64,000 nucleotides of DNA from Wurfbainia villosa. Lineage: Eukaryota > Streptophyta > Magnoliopsida > Zingiberales > Zingiberaceae. The DNA lies in the NCBI GenBank assembly GCA_025175895.1, contig CM045991.1, forward strand, positions 82,447,174-82,511,173, written 5' to 3'. Both the position numbers and the translations under genes were made by a program. The notes under the pieces are model-generated. The model saw nothing but the letters and a program-made list of their open reading frames with translations. It was not told the DNA's origin and searched no databases. Position 1 is the stretch's first letter; each line of letters begins with the position of its first letter. This document shows, piece by piece, positions 30,743-41,758 of this stretch.

Positions 30743-33188
30743 TGATGGAATGGGTCGCTTCGGAGGCTCATTGGCTCCCATATCCCCGGATTAAAATTTT
30801 CACTATTGAAAGGATTAATCCGAATGGGATGAGCTTCCTTGGCCACACCATTTCGTCGTCGTGCTAACAACTTGAGTGGTCGCTTGAACAAACTAGTTGT
30901 TCAAGCAACACAACTCTTCTAGTTGGTTAGCCGCGGAAGAGACGACGGACGGATCGCCGGTTTTTGTGTTTGTCTTCGGGGTCCATGATTATACAATATA
31001 TATTCATACACACACATGCATAATCATCATATATAAGAACATGCTCAGATCTGAAATTAAAGTTATAAAACTTTATACCTTACGATCTTCTACCGTATGT
31101 CCTATCCTTCTCGTGGACGACGTGTGGACGAAGATCCTCCACGAGTAGAAGCCTTCTAGATCACGTTCTTCTCTTCCTTGTCCGCTGCAAACAAAGAGAA
31201 GAACCAACGAAACCTTTCCTGTCTAGAACCGACCACCAAACAAGAGAGTTTGATGCAACCGCCGGCCAAGGAACGATTGGATGAGCGCCGGCCAACTAGT
31301 TGTATTGTTGCCGCCGGCCACCTAGATGTTGGAGAAGCACCGGCCACCAATAGTTGGAGAGCCACCGGCCACCAAGGAGCAAGAGAGGAGGAAGAAGAGA
31401 ACCGGCAAAGGGAGGAGGAGAAGAAGAGGGGCGCCGGCCAAAAACCTAGGGAGAACAATCACCTTGTCGCCCACTTTCCTAGCCACCCAAAACCCTAGCT
31501 CCTCTAGGGTTTGTTGCCGCCCAACACTTGGATGAGCCAAAACCTAATTCTCCAATCCAAAAACCTTATTTCCGCCCAATGCCTAAGCCCTTATTTATAG
31601 AATTTAGGAGAAAGTTGGTTAGCCTAAAATATAGGAACTAATCCCTATTTTCTTGCCGCCCAAATAACCTTATCTCCTCTAGGATTTGTTGCCGCCCAAC
31701 ACATGGATGAGCCAAACCCTAATTCTAGAATTTAGGCTTAAGCCTCCTCTAATCTCCACCGTCGGATCTAGGGATTTAATCTCCACCGTCGGTTCTAGGG
31801 ATTTAATCTGCACCGTCGGATCTAGGGTTTTATTGCAACCGTCGGATCTAGGATTTCATCCCAACCGTAGGATCTAGGATTTCATCCCAACCATAGGATC
31901 TAGGATTTCATCCCAACCATTGGATCAAGGATTTCATCCCAACCGTCGGATCTAGGGTTTTATCCCAACCGTCGGATCTAGGGATTTAATCCCAACCGTC
32001 GATTCTAGGGTTTCATCCTAACCATCGGATCTATGGATTTAATCCAAACCGTCAGATCTAGGGATTTAATCCCAACCGTCGATTCTAGGGTTTCATCCTA
32101 ACCATCGGATCTATGGATTTAATCCAACCGTTGGTTCTAGGGTTTCATCCCAACCATCGGATCTATGGATTTAATCTAACCGTTGGTTCTAGGGTTTCAT
32201 CCCAACCATCGGATCTATGGATTTAATCCAACCGTTGGTTCTAGGTTTTGTTTTACATTCTTGGATCTAGACTTCACAAGGATTATATTAGGCTACGATA
32301 GGGACCATAAGGAGGAGTTGGGTCTTAGCCACCCGATGGATCGGAACCACACATACTTGATCCATCAATGATGTTCCATTCCACTAGAGGATCATCATTG
32401 AACTACCTCACCAACCCCCATAAATTAATATGGGCTCCATATATTATTTGTACATTAATCTCCCCGTGTTTAAGATATCGAATGTCGGTCAATTAATTGA
32501 TTTACTGATCATCAATTAATTAACATCTAACTCCTCGAGTAGTACCACTCAACCTTATCATCCTGTTGACTAAATCAACCAGCTGGGTTTACATGATGAA
32601 CCTTATGAGCTCCTCAAGGGGACATCATCAACCTAATATATATAGGACACGGTTTCCTCCTATAAACAACGGTACACCATGTAAATAATATTATTTCCCA
32701 ACTTACCGGGCATATTGATTTAATCCATCTAAATCTCACCCACTGGTAAATCAAAGAAATAAATACTAAGTACATGTGCCCGTTATTATATCGGGATTAA
32801 GAGCATGTACAACATAATATCCGAGGTCCGATTCAATTATGTAGTCAGCACTAAATTGAATCACCTCTATGTCGGTCCTGCTCAATACACCTAAGTGTAC
32901 TAGTGTAACTCTATGTTCAAGATAAAACAATACCAAGCTACACTACAATCATGCCAATGGTTTGTCCAAAACCATCTTGGTTGTGAGCCTCTACTTATAT
33001 TTTACAAGGGACTGATAACATGATCTTCTGTGCCACACCAAGCACCATGTTATCTACAATGTAAAATATTAGACAATATGCACACACATATAATAAATAT
33101 ATAAAGTGAAAACAATGATCATGTGATTCTTATTTCAAAATAAAATGTTCATACAAAAAGAGCTAGGCTTTCAGTATACATTCTAACA
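30743..33188 (-). repeat. E8 5' LTR
   Basis: 2446 bp, paired with 23770-26210. It has a 19-copy array at 31750-32250. Fewer small indels than the 3' copy when both are compared with E6. Confidence 0.95.
31750..32250. repeat. Tandem array of 26-27 bp units in the E8 5' LTR (about 19 copies)
   Basis: Same order of unit variants as 24762-25290, with one GTAGGATC unit fewer. Confidence 0.9.
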
Positions 33189-33193
33189 CGAAG

Positions 33194-33370
33194 TTTCTTG
33201 AGTGTCGCCCGACCACCGCGGCTTCCTCCGGATGTCGCTAGCCTTTAGCTCCAGCGTTGAGACTTTTCTGCACACTTGATTTAGCTCATGAGATAACAAT
33301 ATATGCTTAACTTTGTATCGTTTGCTATAATCAAAACTTAGGTTCGACTTAGGTGCCTACTGCACCAACA
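33194..33370 (-). repeat. E7 3' LTR, right piece
   Basis: Continues 22817-23769 after E8; matches 40441-40617, ending GGTGCCTACTGCACCAACA. Confidence 0.93.
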
Positions 33371-34282
33371 ATCTCCCCCTTTTTGATTTATGGCAAACCC
33401 ACATACAAATTTAAGTAAATAACAAGCATGAAGAGTAATAATGTGCATGAGAAACAAAAATATGAAGATTAAGTTGGAGTAGTAAGGATTTTCTTCAAGT
33501 ACTCCTCCTTGAGGAAACCTCCCCCTTGACCGAGGGTGAGTCTTGAAGAAAGACCTTAATCCTCCCCCTTGAGGGTTGCTTTAAGTAATTAACATTACTT
33601 AAAGTTGGCCTTAGTAAAACATTTTAGTTAAGCTCTTTCTCCCCCTTAAGTAAAACATTAACGACATAAAGTTTTAAAATAAGTTTAAGTAAAACTTAGA
33701 CGGCACAAATAAGTTTAAGAATTCTTTGGCCTTTTGGTAAAAGTTAACTAAGTTTTAACTTTTGGTTTAAATATGAAGTAAAAGTTAAGTTATCAAGAAA
33801 AACTTTTGACCCCTTAACTTGACCCCTTAACTTTGGCCTTTTTCTCCCCCTTTTGCCGTATATCGAAAAGAGTAAGGGGTGTGTGGAAAACAAAAAGTGT
33901 TAAATTTAAAGTCCAAGCATGTTCCCTATTTTTTATAAAAAAAATAATATACTGAAAATAAGCTCATCTATAAAATGTTCGACTCATATTTGGCTTGATT
34001 GATATGTAAGATCAACCAGTCCTGGTCAGAGTCGGTTAGTATGTATGATTATACTCCGTGGTTCATAGCGATGCACTAGCTCTACATCTGGAACCAGGAG
34101 TAAGGTCCTAACATCTCACGCCCATCTACGTGGCTAAGTACACAAACACATTAGTCCTATGTGTTGTGAGATGTACTGGCTCCTTAAATCTATAGGTGCA
34201 TGATATCTAAGGTATGTCCTATGCTAGTTCCATAAAAATGAAATTAAAGAAATAGTAGTAAGAACATATAATTTGCATGTAC
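33371..34282 (-). other. E7 3' non-coding region and polypurine tract
   Basis: The complement of AAAAAGGGGGAGAT stands at 33371-33384 next to the LTR. The rest has many AAGGGGGAG-like words on the minus strand, as in the post-gag region of E3. No coding potential. Confidence 0.72.
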
Positions 34283-34660
34283 CTATTCTATTACGCACAT
34301 GCCCAATTTTCGTCTTAATAGACTAAATTCGGCTTCGGGTAGGGGTTTAGTAAATAGATCTGCCAAGTTAGACTTCGATTCGACGTATTCGAGGTGTATG
34401 GCTCCGTTGGCCACATGTTCTCGAATGAAATGATGTTTGACCTCTATATGTTTGGTCCTAGAGTGACATATCGGATTCTTTGTAAGATTAATTGAACTAA
34501 TGTTATCTACGTGAAGTTTAGTATTCGTAAAGTCTAACTTAAAGTCGCGGAGAGTGTGCTTCATCCAAAGAAGCTGCGTGACACACTCACCCATCGCGAT
34601 GTATTCGGCTTCGGTGGTAGATAAAGCAACACAGTGTTGTTTCCTACTGCACCAACTCAC
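34283..34660 (-). pseudogene. pol: E7 RNase H (125-codon open stretch)
   Basis: The minus strand reads MSWCSRKQHCVALSTTEAEY, then LHVDNISSINLTKNP, HSRTKHIEVKHHFIREHV and ESKSNLADLFTKPLPE. This is the C-terminal two thirds of a copia RNase H with the TEAEY Glu and the VDN Asp. The first catalytic Asp part lies upstream in another frame near 34740. The close relative in E10 (63550-64000) has the same architecture. Confidence 0.87.
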
Positions 34661-35160
34661 TAGACTCGAGCCGAGAAGTTGACAACAACCACTCGTGCTC
34701 TTTCTATCGAGCTTACTACCGGCATAATCCGAATCGGAGTAGCCGATTAGTTCAAACTCCGTAGATCTAGGGTACCAAATACCAACGTTAAGTGTGCCCT
34801 TAAGATATCTAAGGATACACTTAACTAGGGTTAGGTGAGACTCCTTTAGCAGGTTTGAAACTCGCGCATACTTACTGTGAATAGGATGTCGGGTCGACTC
34901 GCAGTTAAGTATAGGAGACTCCCTATTACGCTCCTATAGTATTTTAAGTCAATGGACTTACTTTCTAGGTCTTCTCCTATGTTAACATTTATCGCCATTG
35001 GGGTGTTTATTACCTTAGCGTCTTGCATTCCAAATCTTTTAATTAACTCCTTAGTGTATTTTTGTTGATATAGGTATATACCATCCTTAGTTTGTTTAAT
35101 TTGTAGACCTAAAAAGAAACTTAACTCGCCTACCAAGTTCATTTCAAACTCACTTTCCAT
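34661..35160 (-). pseudogene. pol: E7 reverse transcriptase, C-terminal part
   Basis: The open part 34846-35160 reads ESEFEMNLVGELSFFLGLQI, QTKDGIYLYQQKYTKELIKRF and YYRSVIGSLLYLTASRPDIL, the thumb and connection of a SIRE-type RT. It is separated from the palm part by a frameshift near 35165-35180 and ends in a stop near 34846. The rest to 34661 reads on in another frame into RNase H (words such as SGYADSDYAG and KLDRKS). Confidence 0.82.
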
Positions 35161-35177
35161 GAGTGAAACAAACTCGT

Positions 35178-36002
35178 TTAGTAAAAATTTGAGTTAGAGG
35201 TTCCAAAAATTATATCGTCTACGTAAATTTGAGTTATGAATATTTCTTTACCTAAGGTTTTTACAAAGAGAGTTGGGTCAACTAAGCCTTGGTTAAACCC
35301 TTTTGACTTAAGATGGATTGAAAGTCTCTCGTACCAAGCTCGAGGAGCTTGTTTAAGTCCATAGAGAGCTTTCTTAAGTTTTAGAACATGGTCGGGTTTA
35401 TCTAGATTTTCGAATCCGGGGGGTTGGCTGACATAAACTTCTTCTTTAATGTATCCATTTAGGAATGCCGACTTAACATCCATTTGAAACAACTTAAATC
35501 CTCGATGTGCGGCATAAGCTAGCAACATTCGAATGGATTCGAGTCTAGCTACTGGGGCATAGGTTTCGTCGTAATCTAAGCCTTCGACTTGGCTAAACCC
35601 TTTGGCGACTAACCTAGCCTTGTTTCTAACTACTTCACCTTTATCATCAAGCTTATTTCGAAACACCCACCTTGTTCCAATTATCGTTTTGTCTTTAGGT
35701 GGTGGTACTAACTCCCACACTTCATTCCTAGTAAATTGGGCTAGCTCTTCTTGCATTGCAATAATCCAATCGGGATCAAGAAGATCTTGTTCAATTGATT
35801 TGGGTTCTATCTTTGAAATTAAGGAAATTTGACTAAGGTTCCTATAGGATGCTCTAGTTAGAACTCCTAGATTAGGATCTCCTATCACTTGATCGATAGG
35901 GTGGTTAGTTTGAATCCTAGATTGGGTTGGGTTTGTGTCACCTAATGCTTGATCAATGGGGTGACTTGGTTGAACACTAGTTTGGTTGGAGTCATCTATC
36001 AC
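35178..36002 (-). pseudogene. pol: E7 reverse transcriptase, main part (274 codons)
   Basis: The minus strand has DWIIAMQEELAQFTRNEVWE, then GTRWVFRNKLDDKGEVVRNK, FQMDVKSAFLNGYIKEEVYV, YGLKQAPRAWYERL and the catalytic YVDDIIFGTSN. The wording is typical of the SIRE/Maximus lineage. A repeated HPIDQ motif lies in the N-terminal linker (35878-36000). It breaks after TSNSNF. It may have served E3-like elements in trans when intact. Confidence 0.88.
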
Positions 36003-36028
36003 TTGATCAATAGAGTGACTTGGTTGAC

Positions 36029-36505
36029 TTAGGTTAGGATTAACACTAGACCTGATCTCGGGATCAGAGTTAGGTCTAGTATGAATCGGCTCGCTAATTG
36101 GGGTTGCCGGGGTTTTGTAGGTTCATGTCCTTCATCAAATACTACATTGATAGTCTCCTCGACTCTAAGGGTGTCGTGGTTATATACTCTATAAGCTCTA
36201 CTTGTAGTCGAGTATCCTAGAAAGATTCCGGTCGTGGTTTTGGATGTAAATTTCCCTAGGTAATCCTTAGTGTTTAGGATATGTACCTTACACCCAAATA
36301 CCCTAAAGTACTTGATGTTGGGTACTTTATCATGATAAATCTCGTATGAGGTCTTAAGGTGCCTTTTTACCATAAGGATCCTATTTTGGACATAGCATGT
36401 CGTACTCACGACTTCTGCCCAAAACCTATCGGGTAGGTCGTATTCGTTCAACATGGTCCTAGCGACTTCTTGTAGAGTTCGGTTTTCCGTTCCGCCATTT
36501 GGCAA
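36029..36505 (-). pseudogene. pol: E7 integrase, C-terminal part
   Basis: The minus strand reads GGTENRTLQEVARTMLNEYD, FWAEVVSTTCYVQNRIL, NIKYFRVFGCKVHIL and GKFTSKTTTGIFLGYS, the last third of a copia integrase from the catalytic Glu region onward. It overlaps the upstream fragment in another frame, so a frameshift lies near 36490. Confidence 0.85.
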
Positions 36506-36869
36506 GAGAATTCATGGTGGTATCCGCTTTAGGTTCGGTGAACCTTTGATTTTCGAATTCACCACCATGATTGCTTCTAAGTCTTTTAACCTTAAGGTCT
36601 TTTTGATTCTCGATTAATTTGAATAGATTGATTAATTGATCTAGGGTATCATTTTTATGTTTGATGAACCTAACCCAGGTAAACCTGGAGTAGTCGTCAA
36701 TTATGACTAAGCAATATTGACTTCTATTGAGTGACTTGGCTCCATGTGAATCGAATAGATCCATATACAGGAGCTCAAGTACATTTGAGGTTCGTTCTTG
36801 GTTAGTTAACTTGTGTTGTGTCCTAGGTTGTTTTCCTTGTTGACAAGCATTACAGATTTTATTAACCAA
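36459..36869 (-). pseudogene. pol: E7 integrase, zinc head end and core
   Basis: CNACQQGKQPRTQHK is the Cys pair of the zinc head. The core follows with LLYMDLFDSHGAKSL (first Asp) and LRSNHGGEFENQRF, where the second catalytic Asp is Asn (AAT). The frame to the protease fragment is the same, with one stop between. This copy could not integrate even if its frameshifts were ignored. Confidence 0.86.
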
Positions 36870-36893
36870 GTTGTTGAGGTTGGGTAAGCCTCA

Positions 36894-37337
36894 CTAAGCC
36901 ACTCGACTCATCTTGTGGGCGAGTCTTGGAGTGCAGTGACCAAGTCGTCGGTGCCACAACCATGATTCCTCTTCCTGTGTCATAAGACATTTGACTGAAG
37001 AATTGATTAAGTTAATTGTATAAATGTTATTTGTCCTAGTTCCTTTGAGTATTGTTTTAGCTGTTTTATTTGTTTTAATTACACATTCATTTTCTAAAAA
37101 TATGACCTTATAGTTATTGTCACATAATTGGCTTACGCTAAGCAGGTTATATTCAAAATTCTCTACAAGTAATACATTTTTAATAACAAAATTCGAGTTA
37201 AGCTCGATATCACCTGATCCGATGATTTTGAGCTTGTCATTATTCCCAAAGGCTACCGATTCTTGTCGTTTGAATCGAAGCTTTGTGAATTTGAGTTGAT
37301 CCCCGATCATGTGTCGGGAGCAACCGCTGTCCAACAT
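36894..37337 (-). pseudogene. pol: E7 protease and GAG-pre-integrase
   Basis: Starts MLDSGCSRHMIGD: the active-site Asp with Ser-Gly (DSG), usual for SIRE-type copia proteases. It continues GDIELNSNFVIKNVLLVENF and YNLLSVSQLCDN. The zinc head begins with WLWHRRLGH and runs into a stop (SRVA then TAG). Protease would cut Gag-Pol in the particle. Confidence 0.87.
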
Positions 37338-37824
37338 CCATTAATCCTACACACAAGTTGGTTGGATTTGATGTTAGAGATTTTTTTTTTAAAAAAAAAT
37401 TGGTTGTAAGTTGTTAAACCTAGGTCATCTCACCTGTGTCTATATGATCAATCATGTTATACTTATGTGTTTTGTGTGAGATGACTTCCAATTAAGTTGA
37501 TTAAGTGCATTTATGTTTAAGTAAAGTTAGATTTGGATTTGACCCTAGGCTTGTCAAGTTTACCTTTTCAAGATCATGGCTTCCAGGTCGTGGCGAGGCA
37601 CAGGGGCCTTCTTTTATCGGATCATCGACCACTTCCTTAGACAAAGCCATTTTCAAGAAAATGATGACTTGACTCACCTAAAATTATTTCCTCGTCTAAC
37701 TAGTTATTTTTGAAAAGAGGCTCCCCGAGGCTCAATCTTTTCGAAGGATTTTAGTTGATTATTTGAAAAGAGGCTCCCCGAGGCTCAATCTTTTCGAAGG
37801 ATTTTAGTTGGTTATGTTCGTGTT
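37338..37824 (-). other. E7 gag-protease spacer with a 53-bp tandem duplication
   Basis: Non-coding. Bases 37711-37816 hold two nearly identical 53-bp copies beginning TGAAAAGAGGCTCCCCGAGG. Bases 37565-37660 correspond to 11560-11700 in E3 (opposite orientation), so this spacer was retained when E3 lost pol. Confidence 0.8.
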
Positions 37825-38400
37825 CTAAGTGAGTTCACGAAAGAAAAAATCTAAGCATGCAATTTCTAAGTTAAAACACAAACATGTTTTGTCTTGGCTC
37901 CCCCTAGGCAGACCGTTGAATCGGTTCGGTCTATCCACATAGTGGATTTGGTCCTTGGGAACCCAGTCTGAGTTGGATCCTAGAGTTGAAATCAAAGTGG
38001 TCTTAGGGACCCATGCTTGGACACATTTTTTATGTCTACTTACGATTGACATATACGACTTATTGGTCGTGTTTGAGCTAAACCCTAGTCCGACCTTGTT
38101 GTATACGGCCCTTTGAGATCCAAGTAGGAGGTCAAGTCCTTTGGATCCCAAAGTAAACCTTTCCAACGTATTCCTAAGATCTTCGACTTGACTTTTCAAG
38201 AGTGAGTTCTCAACTTCGAGTTTTTCAACCCGAGTTGAGTCCTTCTCTTGAACTCGACTAGTCGAAGAGGTTAGGGAGACCTCGTGTTTGAGGAGTTTAA
38301 CTTCCTCAACCAGGGTCTCGACCTTGGACTCGGACTTAGCTAACTTCTTAGACAAAAACCTAACCGTATTATGTAAAGTATTAAATAAGGTTCGACTCAC
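37825..38400 (-). pseudogene. gag: E7 gag, C-terminal part (191 codons)
   Basis: The minus strand has a long coiled coil (FLSKKLAKSESKVETLVEEV and KLEVENSLLKSQVEDLRNTL), then RFTLGSKGLDLLLGSQRAVY and two WVPK motifs. A CCHC knuckle is not seen. It is out of frame with the capsid part by one shift near 38400. E3 and E1 have the same coil-LGSQR-WVxK order. Confidence 0.85.
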
Positions 38401-39269
38401 CTTAAGGGTATCTTTTGAACCGGATGCGTATCCGTGGCTTGACTTGAAGGTAGCCGTGTCGAGTCATCCTCGGTTCGACTCAAGTTCGGTTCGGTCTCCG
38501 TGTCTGACTCAATTGATTTCGCCATGAAGACGTGGTCTTCGTCTTCTTCGGATTCGTCTTCCTCCTCAGTTGGTGGTGGCTTGCTTGCGATTTTCTTCTT
38601 CTTTGATCCTGCAAACAAGGTTATACCCCTCTCGGGCTCCGAGTTAGACTGCTCATGAAGTTCAAAATCTGAAAAGAGTTCATCTAACCTAATTTTAGAA
38701 AGGTCCTTGGAGACCTTATAGGCATCGACCATGGATGCCCATAAGGTAGTCCTCGGAAAAGAGTTTAGGACATACCTTATAAGGTCACGATTTTCGACCT
38801 TTTTCCCGATTGCGTGTAGGTTGTTGACAATGTCCTAGACTCGGGCGTGAAGTTGTGTCGCGGACTCGTGTTCCTGCATTTTTAGGTTATATAGTTTATT
38901 GAAAAGAAGATCACGCTTACATATCTTGGCTTCGTCGGTCCCTTCGTGTAGCTCCACTAGTTTTGTCCAAAGATCTTTTGCGCTTATGAAGGGGCCGACG
39001 CGATTTAGCTCCTCCTTGGATAGGCCGCATTGAAGAATTTGCGTTGCCTTAGCGTCGGCTTCGACTTGTTTTTTTGTTGCAATGGTCCATTGGCATTAAT
39101 CCAAGGAGTCACCCACTTCATTAGTCGGAAGTGTGAAACCCGTTTGGATTATGATCCACATCTCGATTTAGGTTTTAAGAAAGCATTCCATCCGACCCTT
39201 CCAATAATGGAAGTCATCTCCATTGTAAAACGGAGGTCGGACGGTGCTAAACCCTTCGAGATGAACCAT
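38397..39269 (-). pseudogene. gag: E7 gag, N-terminal and capsid part, three stops
   Basis: ATG at 39267-39269 gives MVHLEGFSTVRPPFYNGDDF, as in E3. Stops follow after RMECFLKT, after NEVGDSLD and within LHARV; 38397-38732 is open (MVDAYKVSKDLSKIRLDELF). The capsid words ISAKDLWTKLVELHEGTD and DLLFNKLYNLKM are readable. The C-terminal linker is acidic (EEEDESEEDEDHVF). Confidence 0.87.
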
Positions 39270-39473
39270 TAGAACAAAGAACACAAGGAGACGAAGGAAA
39301 AAAAACTAGCAACGACAAAAACACACAAAAAGTACCAAGACTCGCGTCTTGGATTAGTAGTGCGGGAGTAAATTTAACAAAGAGAAATAAATCTGAAATA
39401 AACAGAAATAAAAGAAAAATAAATCTGTGAAAAATAGCTAGATTGGTGATTTCACCAAATCTTAGCAACCCCC

Positions 39474-39486
39474 GACTCTGATACAA
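39474..39486 (-). other. E7 primer binding site (Met-tRNA, decayed)
   Basis: The minus strand reads TTGTATCAGAGTC, differing at two bases from TGGTATCAGAGC, two bases from the LTR. Confidence 0.75.
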
Positions 39487-39488
39487 AT

Positions 39489-40617
39489 TGTTGGATCGAT
39501 GCGGTTCGCTAGAGGGGGGGGGGGGGTGAATAGCGATAAAAACTTTTTCGTAATCGTTCGTTAAGGTACGAGTAAAACGCAGCGGAAAGATAACAATAAA
39601 TAAATAAAAACACGAGAGTTTTTACTTGGTTCGTAGCCTACGGCTACTCCTCCAAGGCCCTAGTGGTCCTTGACCACGTACGGAGGACAAACTACTAAAG
39701 AACTCCTCCTCGTTGGAGGTAGGAGTTAAACGAATACAAAACTCGATAAAGACTCAAGGTAGAGGGACACTTCCCCTATCCTTGATATGATTTAAAGCTT
39801 TACAAAAAGAAATAAACTGAAATACAATTTAGAACTTTCGTTACCGACGACTTTAAAGGTTGGAGGTTGAAGCTCTAGTCGTCGTCTCGGCAGCGCTTCG
39901 TCGTAGGGATGTCGGAGAGTCAGAGCGTATCAGAAGCACTTGGAAGCTTTTTAATTGATGAAAAACCCTAGGTTTGGCCCTCCTTTTATAGCCTTTGAGC
40001 CCCTCATCGAATGGGTCTTTAGCCAATCACAAATGGGCACAAAACCCCTTGAAAAATGGTGATAACCCTTGACTACTCGAGGCTGATCCTTTGACCAGTA
40101 GTCGACTGATGGCCATCACCAGTCGACTGATGGCAGCATCAGTCAAGTGCTAGCCATAGTCACTCGACTGATGGGCCAGCAATGAGTCCTTGAGTTAGCG
40201 ATCGTGATCTTGATGTGCCAAGGCAAGGTTAGCTCAAGAAAAACATAATTTAGATGGTCGTCGACCATCCGATCTCGACCTAGGCCATCTATAAGAAGTC
40301 TTTGGTCGGATCTACGCTTAAGATCATCCCCGTAAAGAGGATATGACCTTACTTACACTCGCACACACGAGCTTACCTCAGTACTTACGTGTTGCTTTTG
40401 CTTCCGGCCTTCCACTCAATTCCTTCGGCTCCCTCTGAAGTTTCTTGAGTGTCGCCCGACCACCGCGGCTTCCTCCGGGTGTCGCTAGCCTTTAGCTCCA
40501 GCGTTAAGACTTTTCTGCACACTTGATTTAGCTCATGAGATAACAATATATGCTTAACTTTGTATCGTTTGCTATAATCAAAACTTAGGTTCGACTTAGG
40601 TGCCTACTGCACCAACA
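39489..40617 (-). repeat. E7 5' LTR
   Basis: 1129 bp, TGTTGGATCGATGCGG...CACCAACA. CAGTCGACTGATGGC-type motifs are at 40099-40135. At 40195-40215 it has AGCGATCGTGATC where the left copy has CAGTCGACTAATTC. Confidence 0.94.
39982..39990 (-). promoter_or_regulatory. Candidate TATA box of the E7 5' LTR
   Basis: TATAAAAGG on the minus strand; this copy would drive full-length E7 RNA. Confidence 0.55.
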
Positions 40618-41032
40618 CTATCCACACAAAACATGCATATAATTGAAAAGCAATTATAAACATAATACAAAAGAACATTAATCAAAATAAACAAGATTGT
40701 ACCTCTTGTTATACCTCTTGATCTTCTATTGTATGCCCATCCTCTATTTGGACGTCGTGTGGGCGACGATCTACCAAAAGTTGAAGCCTCCCAGATCACC
40801 AATCTTCCTTTCCTTGTTCACTAGGAACAAAGGAAGATCCTAAAACAAAACACATCTTCCTTTCTAGAACTGGCCACCAAGTCAATAAACTCGATGTTGC
40901 CGCCGGCCAAGGAAGATAAAATAGAGTATGGAAACCAACCAAAAGAGAAACAACAAGGGCATGGGCGCCGGCCAACACTTGGAGAAGAAGAAAGAAAACA
41001 CCCCTTCTCCTTGTTGTCGCCCAAACCCTAAA

Positions 41033-41758
41033 CTAGGCTCTCCTTAATTTCCGACTAAGGATGAAGGGAAGTAGAATAGATTGAGCTTTGGCCAAGGTAG
41101 AGGGAAGAAGGAAGAGGGGCCGGCCATCATTAGGAAGAAGAAGAAGAAGCTCCCTCTCCTTGTTGCCACCCAACACCAACAACCAAACCCTAACCCTAGC
41201 CCCCACTCCTATTCCTATCCCAACTAGGATTGGTTGCCGCCCATGGGAAGCAACCCTAATCTCATCCACCACAAGCCATAGATCAAGGGGAAAAGCTTGG
41301 GCGCCGGCCAAACCAAGGAGGAAGGAGGAAGAAAAGGTGTCGGCCACCAAAGGAAAAAGAAGAAGAATACCTTTCCTTAATTGTGGCCACCCAAAAACCC
41401 TAGCCTCATCCTTTTTCTTGCCGCCCAAGCCAAAGCCCCTTAACCTAATCCTTATCTCAATTAGGTTTTCCATCATCTGGCCGGCCAAGCCTAAGCCCAT
41501 ATATATAGAGTTAGGTTTAGGCCTTGGTTTAATCTCCTCCATTGGTTCTAGGGATTTAATCTCAACCGTTGGATTTAGAGATTTAATCTCAACCGTCGGA
41601 TCTAGAGATTTAATCTCAACCGTCGGATCTAGGGATTTAATCTCAACCATCGGATCTAGAGATTTAATCTCAACCGTCGGATCTAGGGATTTAATCTCAA
41701 CTGTCGGATCTAGAGATGTAATCTCAACCGTCGGATCTAGAGTTTTGTTTTCCATCAT
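41033..41758 (-). other. LTR-internal open frame of 241 codons with nonapeptide repeat (E6 3' LTR)
   Basis: Because the array unit is 27 bp, the frame repeats nine residues (KSLDPTVEI) seven to eight times, followed by a Leu-rich, partly basic tail with no recognised domain. It lies in the sense direction of E6. The same 241-codon frame is open at 47693-48418 with several amino-acid differences. It may be a chance product of the repeat; coding is not demonstrated. Confidence 0.3.
41531..41745. repeat. Tandem array of 27-bp units in the E6 3' LTR (8 copies)
   Basis: Unit AACCGTCGGATCTAGAGATT plus TAATCTC; related to the E8 array but shorter and more regular. Confidence 0.9.

Larger units (their letters stand above)
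23770..33188 (-). mobile_element. E8: Ty1/copia (Angela/Tork-like), near full length, innermost of the nest
   Basis: 9419 bp, minus strand, in the 3' LTR of E7. LTRs are 23770-26210 (2441 bp) and 30743-33188 (2446 bp); TSD CGAAG (23765-23769 and 33189-33193); perfect primer site. Gag, protease, integrase, RT and RNase H are all present, with Gag shortened and several frame breaks. It is the sixth level of nesting, hence the youngest insertion of that chain. Its family also includes E6 and E9. Confidence 0.95.
22817..40617 (-). mobile_element. E7: Ty1/copia (SIRE/Maximus-like) with gag and pol, hosting E8
   Basis: LTRs are 1130 bp (22817-23769 plus 33194-33370) and 1129 bp (39489-40617); internal region 33371-39488. 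The TSD is CCATC (22812-22816) against CTATC (40618-40622); the uninterrupted E6 LTR copy reads CTATC at 47279-47283, so the left TSD copy has mutated. Order on the minus strand: gag, protease, integrase, RT, RNase H, all recognisable but broken by stops and frameshifts. LTR and Gag resemble E3. Own length is about 8.4 kb. Confidence 0.93.
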
